Shown here in pieces: positions 33,955 to 44,049 of a DNA stretch of 64,000 nt (positions are counted from its first letter, which is position 1; every line of letters begins with the position of its first letter). The stretch is taken from the NCBI GenBank assembly GCA_023627715.1, contig JAMAHW010000001.1:372001-436000 (forward strand), written 5' to 3'. Origin of the DNA: Periconia sp. R9002. Taxonomy: Eukaryota; Ascomycota; Dothideomycetes; Pleosporales; Periconiaceae. Position numbers and translations under genes: made by a program. Under the pieces are notes generated by a model. That model did no database searches, was not told the DNA's origin, and was given only the letters and a program-made list of their open reading frames with translations.

Positions 33955-35028
33955 ATGTCTTCGGATTCACTGCCTAAGCCATGGAGGAGAACTCCACTAA
34001 TTCACTCCGCAATCCTCTCCAAGCACGCAGGCTGGTACATCTGCACCTACCCCTAGCCCACCCACACACCACTTACACCTCTCTGACTTCTATTTCACAG
34101 CCAGATTCTCCTCAAACTCGAAACCCTACAACCAGCAGGCTGTTTTAAGTCTCGGGGTGTAGGAAACTACATTTTACAACATACAGCCTCTCTCACAAAT
34201 TCAGCCGATCGCAAGAGATTACACTTTTACATTTCCAGCGGCGGAAATGCAGGTCTGGGATGTGCGAGTGCGGCGTCCAGTTTAGGCGTGCCAGTGTCCA
34301 TCGTGGTTCCCACAACTACGAGCCAGTACATGATTGAGAAGCTGAGGGCAGCAGGGGCATCGGACGTCATTCAAGTCGGCGCTTCGTGGATGGAAGCCGA
34401 TGCTCATTTAAAGAACGTAGTAATGCCAGCTGCCAAAGAAAGAGGAGAGATCCCAACGTATGTCCCACCTTTTGACGCCCAGGAAGTTTGGGACGGCAAC
34501 GCGACGATTGTGGAGGAAGTGCTTGAGGATTTGGGAGGTGCACCGGACGCCATTATTTGCAGTGTTGGTGGTGGAGGTCTTTTCAGTGGTATCATGCAAG
34601 CTTTGGATCGAGCTGGACCGAGTGCTGTTACCAAGGTTCTTGCCGTTGAGACGGAAGGCGCAGCTTCGCTTGCGCTTTCCCTGAAAGAGGGACGCATGGC
34701 TACTTTACCAGCGATCACGAGTATTGCGAATTCTCTGGGGACGAGGACAGTGGCGCGAAAGACGTTTGAGTATGCGCAACGGGAGAATGTCAAGAGTGTG
34801 GTTTTGAGTGATCGGGATGCTATGGAGGGGTGTGTGAGGTTTGCAGATGATGAGAGGATCATGGTAGAGGCTGCTTGTGGAGTGAACCTCGCTTTATGCT
34901 ATGGTGGTAGACTAAAGAAGGTCCTTCCAGAGCTGACGAAGGAAAGTAAGGTTGTGATTGTTGTATGTGGAGGAAGTAACATCACTGCTGCAATGCTGCA
35001 AAGTTATGCTCAGGAGCTGGGTCAATAG
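33955..35028 (+). CDS. L-serine/L-threonine dehydratase (PLP enzyme)
   Basis: Cytosolic pyridoxal-phosphate enzyme that deaminates L-serine to pyruvate and L-threonine to 2-oxobutyrate; fold type II, like yeast Cha1. Exons 33955..34034 and 34101..35028 (66-nt intron) give about 335 residues. The joined exons read SKHAGC-QILLKLETLQPAGCFKSRGVGNYI, with the PLP-binding Lys in CFKSRG. Cofactor-phosphate and glycine loops SSGGNAGLGCA and CSVGGGGLFSG, and the C-terminal VVCGGSNI, are all present. Length matches the family without a regulatory ACT domain. Complete and apparently functional. Confidence 0.93.
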
Positions 35029-35508
35029 ATTTTCGACATTGTCAGAGATAGATTCAGCTAAAAATCCGAATGCTTTTTAGCGGTGGGTTGTCGATATAGA
35101 TGCACATAGTTGTCAGAATATGATCAAAATCTAAGACACTTTCGATTATCATGAAGTTATCTCATGTGGGAAAGTTACGAAAAATTTTGAAGAGCTCATG
35201 GAAGTTGAGGATGATGATATCTCGTGCAGATAAGGTACTTACGATAGCAACTTAATTTACCCCCAATGTTGATGTCTTCAATTCATTAACATTTTTCTTC
35301 TTTTTCTTTATTGGAAATAACTCGAAAAGTTCACGTCATCGGAACCAGATCAATACATATTCAAGCAAATTTATGAAACTATACATGGAATTTCACAGCG
35401 GTGATCATATTATGATGATTGGAAATAGCGAACTTGCTATTCTGCAAAAATTGGGTATCTACAAACGGCCTCTAATCACGACCGCCATCATTCGTTTCGC
35501 ACAACAAC
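35029..35508. other. Convergent intergenic region
   Basis: Lies between convergent 3' ends of the dehydratase and Ctr genes; AT-rich, with the 3' UTRs. No coding sequence recognised. Confidence 0.4.
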
Positions 35509-36159
35509 TCATGCGCAGCATCCTGTGGGTCCAGCGGCGGAAACAGAATAGGCCCGTTGGTCCTTCTCTTTCTCTAGACCGGGGGCGTCGTAGGGAATGC
35601 GCACCACCATCCAGTCACACAAAAATTTGCCCAAAATCGCGCCCAAAATGACAGAAATAAAGATATATCCATTGAAAGACATGATAATCAACATAATCAG
35701 ATAGGCCAGTCCGAGGATGATGCCGTGCAATATTGCACGACACAGCTGTTGTAAAGAGGTCGCGCGGAACGTAGCGTACTGTGGGCCGACAAAAGTGGAT
35801 TCTGGACCGTCGCAACAGCTTGCTGAAACAGCAGAAGCGGCAGCCGCCTGTTGAAGACGCAAACGTCGCTGGAATGATCGCAGGAGAAATGCATCCCATT
35901 CGTGGCTCACGCGGCGCATGAATTCGAGAGCTACGACGAGGAAAACGACTCCAATACAGCTGGCGGCGAACATCGACTTGTTTTTGACTTGCCAAGAGGC
36001 GGATAGGAAGCAAGAGTCGATGACTTGCCAGTTCCACACCATCTGGTGCAAAAGTCAGTATGTAGAATGTTTGTAGGGGCTTGCTCGAATGCGACATACC
36101 TCCATGGAACAAGCCTTCTCTCCCATGACAGAGGCATCGCCGTTGTTGTGGTGGCTCAT
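35509..36159 (-). CDS. Ctr-family copper transporter (second copy)
   Basis: About 197 residues from exons 36159..36100 and 36042..35509; the 57-nt intron runs GTATGT...CCAG. The first exon encodes MSHHNNGDASVMGEKACSME with His/Met residues suited to copper capture. After TM1 (SMFAASCIGVVFLVVALEFMRRV) comes a cytosolic loop with a CC pair. TM2 has the MxxxM motif (MLIIM), and TM3 the GxxxG motif (GAILG), the two signatures of functional Ctr pores. The C-terminus ends in a CC pair, like metal-handing Cys tails of Ctr proteins. It diverges from the ferric reductase gene at 36771, which would supply Cu+. Confidence 0.92.
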
Positions 36160-36770
36160 GATTGTGGATGCGGCGACAATTCCAAAACTACAACAACGAT
36201 TTGAGATTGGTAGTTTTCTCGCGACGAAGGCGACAGTGACACGGAATGCCCGTTCGGGTACAGGCGCACTCTTATGATAATGACTGGCGCGTACAGTTCC
36301 AACAGTTCCAAAGCTGGGCCGTCGAGGCAGTATTATACAGTAGGCTTGGCCAGTCTATGTGCCGGTCGAGATTCTTCTTCAAACAGGCATTGTACGATGA
36401 AACTTAACCTCAAGCATGTTTTAGTATATGATGGCGTGCAACAGCCGCGAGTGCCTTACCCGTTAGTGGCACGAAAACCGTAGAATTGTGGGGGAACTTG
36501 CTCAAACCTTCTTGCGCTTGTGCCTTGGCCATTCTCGTCCCTCCATCTCAACCCTCTCAACCCATTCTTGGTGACATTATAGTGCTGATGAAACTGTTTC
36601 CGTTTGCGCAACTTGTCAGAATTTGCCATCTACCGTCCGAAACATGATTCGAATGTGCGTTCCTCATTATGCAGTATATATATGATGTAGCGCCACGCGG
36701 AATCCACCCACAGCGGCAGGCCAGCTTCCAAAGTCCCATATCGACCTAGGCCTCTCACACATCATCCATC
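36160..36770. promoter_or_regulatory. Bidirectional promoter of copper transporter and metalloreductase
   Basis: 611 bases between divergent starts. It contains TTTGCGCA at about 36603-36610, identical to the yeast Mac1 copper-response consensus TTTGC(T/G)CA, and the near match CTTGCTCA at about 36497-36504. GCAGTATATATATG at about 36671 is TATA-like for the rightward gene. Whether this fungus uses a Mac1-type activator at these sites is inference. Confidence 0.4.
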
Positions 36771-38783
36771 ATGTCGCTGTCCGCCCGTCACATCCAGGAC
36801 TTTACTACGGCCAGCCAGGTCGAGCCGCATTGGGGTTACGCCGACAGAATTGTTCCTTGTACCAATGACCCGGGCTCCTGCGAGTATCTCGATGCTGTTT
36901 ACCATGGCCATGATTTGGGCATGTACTACACCGGTATCATTTGGGCCACCATAGGTGGCATTCTCCTCATCTGGGCCATTGGACGCCATTTTCTTCGCAC
37001 ACACCCGGCTGGCGTTCAGCTACCATACGACGGCGAAGGCGTTCATTCCAAAAAGAGTGCTCTCCAGCGTTTGCCGCTTGCCGCTTCTTCCTTTGCGCGT
37101 CGTTACTTGCTTCCGGATGCCTCGAGGGCCATCTTTGGCCGTGTTACACGCACTCAGGTTTTAACTTTGGTTGTGTTGTGCGGTTATCTCACTATCTTCA
37201 CTTTCGTGGGTATCGTCTATAAGAAATGGGTTACACCTGTCAAAAACATGCCTGGCGTTTACAACACCCGAACTGGACTGGGACCCTGGTCGGACCGCAT
37301 CGGCGTATTTGCATATGCCCTGACCCCGCTATCAATCATGCTTGCTAGTCGCGAGTCTATCCTTTCCCTCGTCACTGGACTGCCATACCAAAGTTTCAAC
37401 TTCCTCCATAGGTGGTTGGGATATGTCATATTCCTTCAGTCGTCTCTGCACACCATCGCTTGGTGCGTTGTCGAAATCCGATTGTATCAGCCCCAACCTA
37501 AAGTGGCTGTCGAATGGATCAGACAATTGTACATGATCTGGGGCGTGGTTGCCATGATCCTTCTCCTGCTCATTGTCGTCCTGTCTACACCCTGGGGTAT
37601 CCGACTCACCGGCTATGAAGCCTTCCGCAAATTGCACTACGTACTTGCCATGGTTTATATCGGCGCTTGCTATGGACATTGGGCAGAGCTTCGTGTTTTT
37701 CTCATCCCCGGTCTTATCGTGTGGTTCCTCGACCGTGCAGTCCGCCTCGCGAGAACTGCTCTCCTGCACTACAACTTCCTTCCTTCCGGTCACATGGGAT
37801 TTTCCTCTGCCCCCTCAAATGTGACTTTCTTCGAAGACGAGACCAACGGACACGTCGTTCGCCTAGACTTCGACCATCCCCATGATGCCTGGGCCGTTGG
37901 TCAGCACTTCTACCTTACTTTCCCAGAGAGCACCATCTGGCAATCACATCCTTTTACCCCACTCAGTCTCCCCGTCTATGGTGCCGATACCCAACGTCAC
38001 TCGTACGTTTTCCGTGCCAAAAAGGGCGAAACCCGTAAGATTGCCGAACTGTCCGCCAAACGCCTCTCCTCCACCCAAGAGAAATCCCACAACAACGACT
38101 CCAAATCTGACGCCAAACTCAATGTTTTGCTAACCGGTCCCTATGGCGAACACACGGTGCAAGATCTCGCCCCGGAAACTAACGTTCTCGGTATCGCTGG
38201 TGGCACTGGAATCGCCTACGTGCTTCCTGTTCTCCTGGACATCGCCTCGCGCCCACAACCCCGCGACCGCAAGATTTCTCTCATTTGGGTGGTGCGCCAC
38301 CGCCGCGATATCGACTGGGTAGCTCCCGAGCTCGCCATTCTAAAGCAAAAATGCAAAGCTCTCCGCGCCGGTATCCACATATATGTAACGCGCGCGGCAG
38401 AAGACGCCTCGCACGACCCCACCGTCCCCACCGTTTCTGAGAAACACTTGAAGAATGCCTGCGATACTGAAATACAGGTTGCAGGATCTTCTACGTCAGA
38501 TTCATCATCTGCGTCGGTTTCATCGGCGCTTTCTGTACATGGCGTTGATAAGGCTGATCTGGGCGTCGACCACATCCATGCTAGGCCTGATTTGCACGCT
38601 GCAGTTGGGGAGTTCGTTGCTATGACTGTGAGAGGCGCAACTGACGTTTTCGCATCTGGACCGGGAGGCATGATTAGCGATCTGAGAAGTATTGTTGCAG
38701 GACTGAACAGGGGTGGTGATGTGTGGAAGGGTGATGAGAGGGGGAACGTTAAGCTCACGTGCGATGATCGGTTGGAATGGTAG
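36771..38783 (+). CDS. Ferric/cupric reductase (FRE-type transmembrane flavocytochrome b)
   Basis: Plasma-membrane reductase that passes electrons from NADPH through FAD and two haems to extracellular Fe3+ or Cu2+. Single exon, 670 residues. Two haem-ligand His pairs with the family spacing are visible: His213/His227 (FLHRWLGYVIFLQSSLHTIAW) and His289/His303 (RKLHYVLAMVYIGACYGHW), both H-X13-H. The FAD site HPFTPLS is at about 391-397. NADPH-site motifs GPYG (about 457) and GIAGGTGIAYVLP follow, with FASGPGGM near the end. An acidic Ser-rich insert sits at about 560-600 in the NADPH domain. The pairing with Ctr argues for copper uptake, though iron reduction is equally possible. Confidence 0.93.
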   Translation: MSLSARHIQDFTTASQVEPHWGYADRIVPCTNDPGSCEYLDAVYHGHDLGMYYTGIIWATIGGILLIWAIGRHFLRTHPAGVQLPYDGEGVHSKKSALQRLPLAASSFARRYLLPDASRAIFGRVTRTQVLTLVVLCGYLTIFTFVGIVYKKWVTPVKNMPGVYNTRTGLGPWSDRIGVFAYALTPLSIMLASRESILSLVTGLPYQSFNFLHRWLGYVIFLQSSLHTIAWCVVEIRLYQPQPKVAVEWIRQLYMIWGVVAMILLLLIVVLSTPWGIRLTGYEAFRKLHYVLAMVYIGACYGHWAELRVFLIPGLIVWFLDRAVRLARTALLHYNFLPSGHMGFSSAPSNVTFFEDETNGHVVRLDFDHPHDAWAVGQHFYLTFPESTIWQSHPFTPLSLPVYGADTQRHSYVFRAKKGETRKIAELSAKRLSSTQEKSHNNDSKSDAKLNVLLTGPYGEHTVQDLAPETNVLGIAGGTGIAYVLPVLLDIASRPQPRDRKISLIWVVRHRRDIDWVAPELAILKQKCKALRAGIHIYVTRAAEDASHDPTVPTVSEKHLKNACDTEIQVAGSSTSDSSSASVSSALSVHGVDKADLGVDHIHARPDLHAAVGEFVAMTVRGATDVFASGPGGMISDLRSIVAGLNRGGDVWKGDERGNVKLTCDDRLEW

Positions 38784-39880
38784 AAGGCTATTCGTTTATA
38801 GTTGTTTGGTTTTTTGCATGTTCAATTCGATACCCCTTTTCGTTGTTCGCTTCAAAATTCTACTGTCTTATGCTTGTTCATAGTGGAGTTGTGAATGCCA
38901 ATGAATTAAAATGTACCATCTACTCTTCTGTAATCAGGCTCATAATCGAAGAAAGCATCACTCGTCAGAACTAATCAAAAGTGTTTTCTTCTTCGCAATT
39001 GATTGCTGTAATCAGTCACGGTATCAACACTGGTTTGGATCTCAGGTAACGTCCTTGGCTAGGGACGTGCTCACAGGTGAATATTCTCGTCAGAACTAAT
39101 AATGATGAGTCTGGAGCTCAATGGTGGAGGGCGTGCCACGTTCATAATTCGGTGATGTGTCAGTTCTAGACTAGCTGAAAACTAGTGGAGTTGTTTTTGA
39201 GAAACGCCTTTCTGGGGAAGACTAATTAAATCTGCTAGTTTCACACACTAAAGTGGAGTATAGAGAACGGGGTCGGAGCACATTGGGAAGTGACGATTCG
39301 GGCGATTATCGTGTGGTGTACCCAAAAATTCCAATAAACAAAGCAGATTCTGATTACGGGAGATTGATGTATCAATTAACGACTAATTCATTATCTTGAA
39401 CAGAGGAGTTAATACAACTTCTGACGTGTATGAAATGACGATTGAGTTGAACACCCGATTTGGAACGACCCGATGTGCAGCCCCCTGTACGAGGGCCTAC
39501 GGATCTCACAGACCAGTGGCAACGGCATGACCTCACTTTCCCCGAGTTCGAAGCGACAGAATTAAGGGTCCTCCAGCACTTTGGCAAATCCTAACGATGA
39601 ACCAATTTAGGCTATGCTAAAGTGAGTATCGAACTCCTGACAAGAGAATGTGAATTCCAGAGCGGGCGCTTGTCGATCGGCGTCGGCGTAGTCGCCACGC
39701 GAACGCGCAGTTCAACATTTAAAAGTTAGGAAACTCCTCGGAGCACAAAATACTTGCCATAATAAGGCTTTAAAGTTCCGTATGAAGCTCAAACTTTGAA
39801 GACAATCTCACGGGGAACATTCAAACCTTAATGTGCATTGAGAGTTATGAGGAGGAAACATCAATTCTTGCTATACAGGG
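38784..39880. other. Intergenic region upstream of the PAS-GATA gene
   Basis: About 1.1 kb without a supported gene. CGTCAGAACTAAT is repeated at about 38963 and 39089. The remainder probably includes the promoter of the WC-2-like gene. No transposon ends found. Confidence 0.4.
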
Positions 39881-40999
39881 ATGCACAACGGTGCTGACAA
39901 TACTGGGGATTTATTTCCCGCATTGTCAGATCCTGAGGTCACCACCAAACCCTCAATTCCTTCAGCTCCTTATACCAGACGTCGGAATTGGGAGCAGCTC
40001 GTTTTGGATGGCATCCCCGATTTTTTACACGTATTTTCCTCCGATGGCATCATCACTTACGCATCCAATTCGTGTAACGCGGTGACCAAATACCAGCCAT
40101 GCCAACTTTTAGGCCGCCCCGTTTCCGAATTTATTCATCCCGATGACTACAGACTGTTCACCAACGAAACCAGCGAATCGATATCAGAATTGAAATCAAC
40201 ACGTTTTTACTACCGTTTTCGCAGCGCCGACGGCAATTGGATTATCCTGGAAGCGCAATGTCGCCCCTTCATAATAGACCCGCTGGATGCCCTCCCGTTT
40301 CCGTATACTGACATGGGTTCCCTCGATGTCGTTGTGATGGCACGTCCTTATCCGACCGGGCACAGTTCCTTGCTCGATTCATTCTTGGAATTCAAGGTGG
40401 AGAATGAAAGGCTGCAAAGAAAACTAGAGCAACTAAAACGCGAGGAATGCGAAGATGAAACGACTTCCGATTTACAGCAACATCTTAGAGAGAACAAGGT
40501 TCTTCCCAGACCTCTTTTTTCTCCGTTCAGCATGTCCAACAAGACTATACCCAAGCAGGAGTCAGACCTCGTGACTGATACACCTACTCCAGCATTCACA
40601 GCCCATATTCATGTAACTCTCAGTCAGGACACTTCAGCGCCAGAACCCAAACCACATATAAAACTAGAAAATCGAAACAACGATGTCCCCTTTACCTTCT
40701 CCACGGACACAGAAGCCTCCGTGGTGCTCGGTGATCTCGGCATTCCCATCTCCAAATCCAGAATCACCACCAAAGCTACCCCGCCCAAGCGGAAAAAGAA
40801 ATCACTCCAATTCGCAGAGTCGAATTTATGCACATTCTGTGGTTCTGTGAGTTCTCCGGAATGGAGGAATGGTCCCGATGGCCCCAAGACACTGTGCAAT
40901 GCATGCGGAAGTAAGTTAGCTCTACATCTAGTATTAAAGTCTTTGCTAATAGTGATAGTACGCTGGACAAGAAGACCTTCATTGAAAGAAAGAAACTAG
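39881..40999 (+). CDS. PAS-GATA transcription factor, White Collar-2-like
   Basis: Exons 39881..40910 and 40959..40999, about 356 residues. The PAS domain (about 36-160) aligns with WC-2: RRNWEQLVLDGIPDFLHVFSSDGII, EFIHPDDYRLF and RFYYRFRSADGNW. A coiled coil (ENERLQRKLEQLKRE) follows. A basic nuclear-localisation-like PPKRKKKS precedes a C-X2-C-X18-C-X2-C GATA finger beginning at residue 317, with the 18-residue loop of the WC class. The intron cuts right after CNACG and splicing restores IRW. WC-2 partners the blue-light receptor WC-1 through PAS contacts. The protein is shorter than Neurospora WC-2 and ends 13 residues after the finger, so it may be a paralogue. Confidence 0.85.
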   Translation: MHNGADNTGDLFPALSDPEVTTKPSIPSAPYTRRRNWEQLVLDGIPDFLHVFSSDGIITYASNSCNAVTKYQPCQLLGRPVSEFIHPDDYRLFTNETSESISELKSTRFYYRFRSADGNWIILEAQCRPFIIDPLDALPFPYTDMGSLDVVVMARPYPTGHSSLLDSFLEFKVENERLQRKLEQLKREECEDETTSDLQQHLRENKVLPRPLFSPFSMSNKTIPKQESDLVTDTPTPAFTAHIHVTLSQDTSAPEPKPHIKLENRNNDVPFTFSTDTEASVVLGDLGIPISKSRITTKATPPKRKKKSLQFAESNLCTFCGSVSSPEWRNGPDGPKTLCNACGSKLALHLVLKSLLIVIVRWTRRPSLKERN

Positions 41000-41573
41000 A
41001 CATGTGTTGTATTGGTTGGGTGGTCCATTCACGTCGCGCAATGTTGGTTCGAAAAATTGCGACCAGGGAGACTTCGTTGGAAATGGAATAAGAAGCTTCT
41101 CCACCCAGTGCACTGGTGAAAATAAACTTGTATGCTCCAACGTGATTGCTTCGACCATACCATGATAATCTCTAGTAGAATTATCCCTGCGTTACTCGGA
41201 GCCGATCCGATCCACCAATGTCTACGCGATATGGGGCATTAAGACATGAGCAACTGCGGAACCATTTTCAATTAGACCCCCGTTGCTTCGAAGGATGGGT
41301 GTGTTGAGACAGTCGTTATGGGCAATACTGACCCCAATCACAATAAAACGACGCTGCCTTTGCCTCAGTAATAATTGTACGAGCAGGTGATCAAGTAATT
41401 GCATGACACATAGTAGGCAACACTACATTTTCCTCATAAGCGATATTGTGTTGGCTTAGGTGCCTCCGAATCTTGCGATTTTGGCCGCCAAACATGAAAG
41501 CATGCAACAAAGAGTGATCGACGAGCACAGACGCGTCATTGGTTGTACTAGGCATCAGTGCGTCCAACGTAAC
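41000..41573. other. Intergenic region between PAS-GATA and kinase genes
   Basis: Same-strand spacer containing a 3' UTR and the kinase promoter. No supported coding sequence. The kinase frame is open upstream to 41460, so the true start could lie here. Confidence 0.35.
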
Positions 41574-43090
41574 ATGCCTTTTCCACTTAAAAGGTTAACT
41601 TCCCACAATGATATAGTGTCTCTACACCATGCTGAGATTTGGTCAACGCGCATGTACTCGCTTCAAATTCCCCTCTCACATCTCCCGAATTCGCGCTTCC
41701 AAAGTACGAAAGTGAATGCCAGCGAGCTCTTCGAGGAGGAGCGCCTTCCGTGGTATACCCATGATCAGTTTTATCCAGCGCGACCTGGTGAGATTCTCGA
41801 TTCCAGCTTTAAGGTTATAGAAAAACTCGGTTACGGTGCATACTCCACGGTCTGGCTGTGTCGGGATATCCGGTATGTTTGGCGTTCTTCACCCCCACCC
41901 ACCCTTCAAAGTCTGATCATCCATGTGCAGAGAACGGGACGCTGGCTTCGATGTTGGCTTCGTCGCTGTCAAGATTTGTACCCGAGATGCCGAAAAGACC
42001 CCACAGCTCAATCGAGAGCTAGATTTTTACGAGCATGTTAGTTCTATGCAATCACAGCATCGAGGCCAAGCATACATCCGCGGACTGTATGGCGAATTTA
42101 AGCTTGAAGGTCCGACTGGCAAACATTTGTGCTTTGTTCATCCACCCATGCACATGACTATTCGACAGCTCCAGTATTACAACCCAGCACACAAGCTCGA
42201 CGTTCCGCTTCTGAAGTGCACGCTAGCCAATGTGCTAAAGGCGCTGTCGTTCTTACACGACGAGGCTAAGGTCGTACATACAGGTATGGCAAAGATGATG
42301 CAACCTGATTGAATTAACTGACAAGTTAGACATCAATCCTGGAAATATCATGCTAACTGTGGATGATGACACTATTCTGGAAAACTTCGAGAAAGCTGAA
42401 GCAGAGAAACCGTCACCATCTAAAGTGATTGACGACACACGCACTATTTACAGTTCCCGTAAGCTTCCCCATCCTACAGGTAATCTTTGGGGCCAACCAG
42501 TTCTCTGTGACTTTGGAGAAGCGCGGATAGGAGATTCACACTCCGGCTTAATTCAGCCTGAGCTATACCGTGCACCAGAGATAATTTTCGAGATGGAGTG
42601 GGGCTCTAAGGTGGACATTTGGAGTGTCGCCACGTTGGTAAGTATCTAATACTATTATAACGAAGTCTCAATGACTTACTCTTGGTTAGGTGTGGGACTT
42701 GCTTGAAGATGAGCATCTATTCGACGCCCGTGACAACGAGGGTAACCCATCCGAGACACATCATATTTCCGAAATGGTTGCATACCTTGGAATGCCTCCG
42801 CTTGAATACACGCAAAGCAACCATATGACAAAGACGGTCTTCGACAAGCAAGGTTAGTCATTGCGATCGTCCCGACATAGACTCTGCTAAGTTCAATAGG
42901 ACACTGGGCGGGTGGCTCCAAGAGTGTAGCTATTCCTAAGATCTCACTCGAGGAAAGAGTCTCGGTGCTTGAAGGGAAGGAAAAGGAACTGTTCCTCGAT
43001 TTCATACGCTCAATGCTCAGATGGCGGCCGGAAGACAGGAAGTCGGCGACTGAACTTCTGAAGCACCCATGGATGGCCGACACTATGTAG
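41574..43090 (+). CDS. SRPK-like protein kinase, five exons
   Basis: Exons 41574..41872, 41931..42283, 42330..42637, 42690..42852 and 42900..43090 give about 437 residues, each join restoring kinase motifs. The Gly loop (LGYGAYSTVWLCRD), VAVK lysine and DFG (CDFGEARIG) are intact, as is the PELYRAPEI substrate-binding segment. The catalytic loop reads VHTDINPGNIM, with HTD in place of HRD, a feature of the fungal expansion of SR-protein-kinase-like genes. The insert expected in SRPKs is short, about 45 residues. Starts at 41502, 41574 and 41652 are all possible; 41574 is arbitrary among them. Substrate unknown; SR-protein phosphorylation is inference from the family. Confidence 0.82.
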
Positions 43091-44049
43091 TTGCGACGAC
43101 GATCAAGCAACCATTGCACTGCAAAGTCATTCTCGCGGAGTCTTTGTATCAGTTACCTGTTTAGGATTGATTTACAAAAACATATGCTTCTTCACTTCAC
43201 TTCCGGGTATTTCATGTCATCATCGCCGACCTAGCAGTTATTCTGGCCGACTTTAGCATCCGCACATGATATTGACGGTATGCACCTCACTCGTTTTGGT
43301 CCCGACTGTCGGACAATTCAATCTGCGCAAAAACTCCCTTTGTCGTTAAGTAGTACGTGTCCGGAGCTTAGATATCGTCGTCCTTGAGCAATAGGATAAG
43401 TGAGGGCGGCGCCATTGACAAGAACACCTCCGCGCCACAAGTTAAAGAGCTCGAGCATATGGAAGACATTCAGGACACCCCGCGAAAAGAATAAGTACCC
43501 CAATACCGCAGAGCTTTATGACAAGCTTCGAGAGCTCATTAGCAACATCCAACCTAAGCTATACCCCGGAACTATATGTAAGAAGACGTGTAAAAGCGAG
43601 AAAGGTTGATAGTATCAATGATATGTATGCAATTGGTATAGACTAACTCGTAATATTCATGTTTCTCCCCTAAATGTATCGCATGCAAGGAGGCCGCTCG
43701 GATACTGAAGCCACCCTAAACATTGACACGGGGGGTGGACTAGGAACATGATGGGCTGTGACTTAGCGAGGTGTACAATATAGGCAGTACGGTCAGTTAC
43801 AAGGTGGTCAGCCCGCAGGCGCCAGGGACATCAGATTGGCGCCCGAGGCAACAAGGGGGGAATACGAGGAGCTAACCTGATCTATATATATATCTAGCTC
43901 GTGTAAACCAAACCCCCACTACATTCGTTCTATGGATGCCGTACTCATACAGCGATGGTTTATAGCAAATTGAATCCGACGATGGAGCTATTAAGACACT
44001 AGCTCTTTCCCTTCTCCTCTACTGTTTATACACCTAATCGACGTTCAAT
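43091..44049. other. Intergenic region before HET gene
   Basis: No supported gene. A short plus-strand frame at 43400-43609 has some protein-like sequence (AELYDKLRELISNIQPKLYP) but no ATG-led domain. ATCTATATATATATCTAGC near 43878-43896 is TATA-like, about 160 bases before the HET start. Confidence 0.35.

Noticed and set aside
43400..43609. Short plus-strand frame before the second HET gene
   Set aside because: Some protein-like residues but no domain, no clear promoter and no splice partners.
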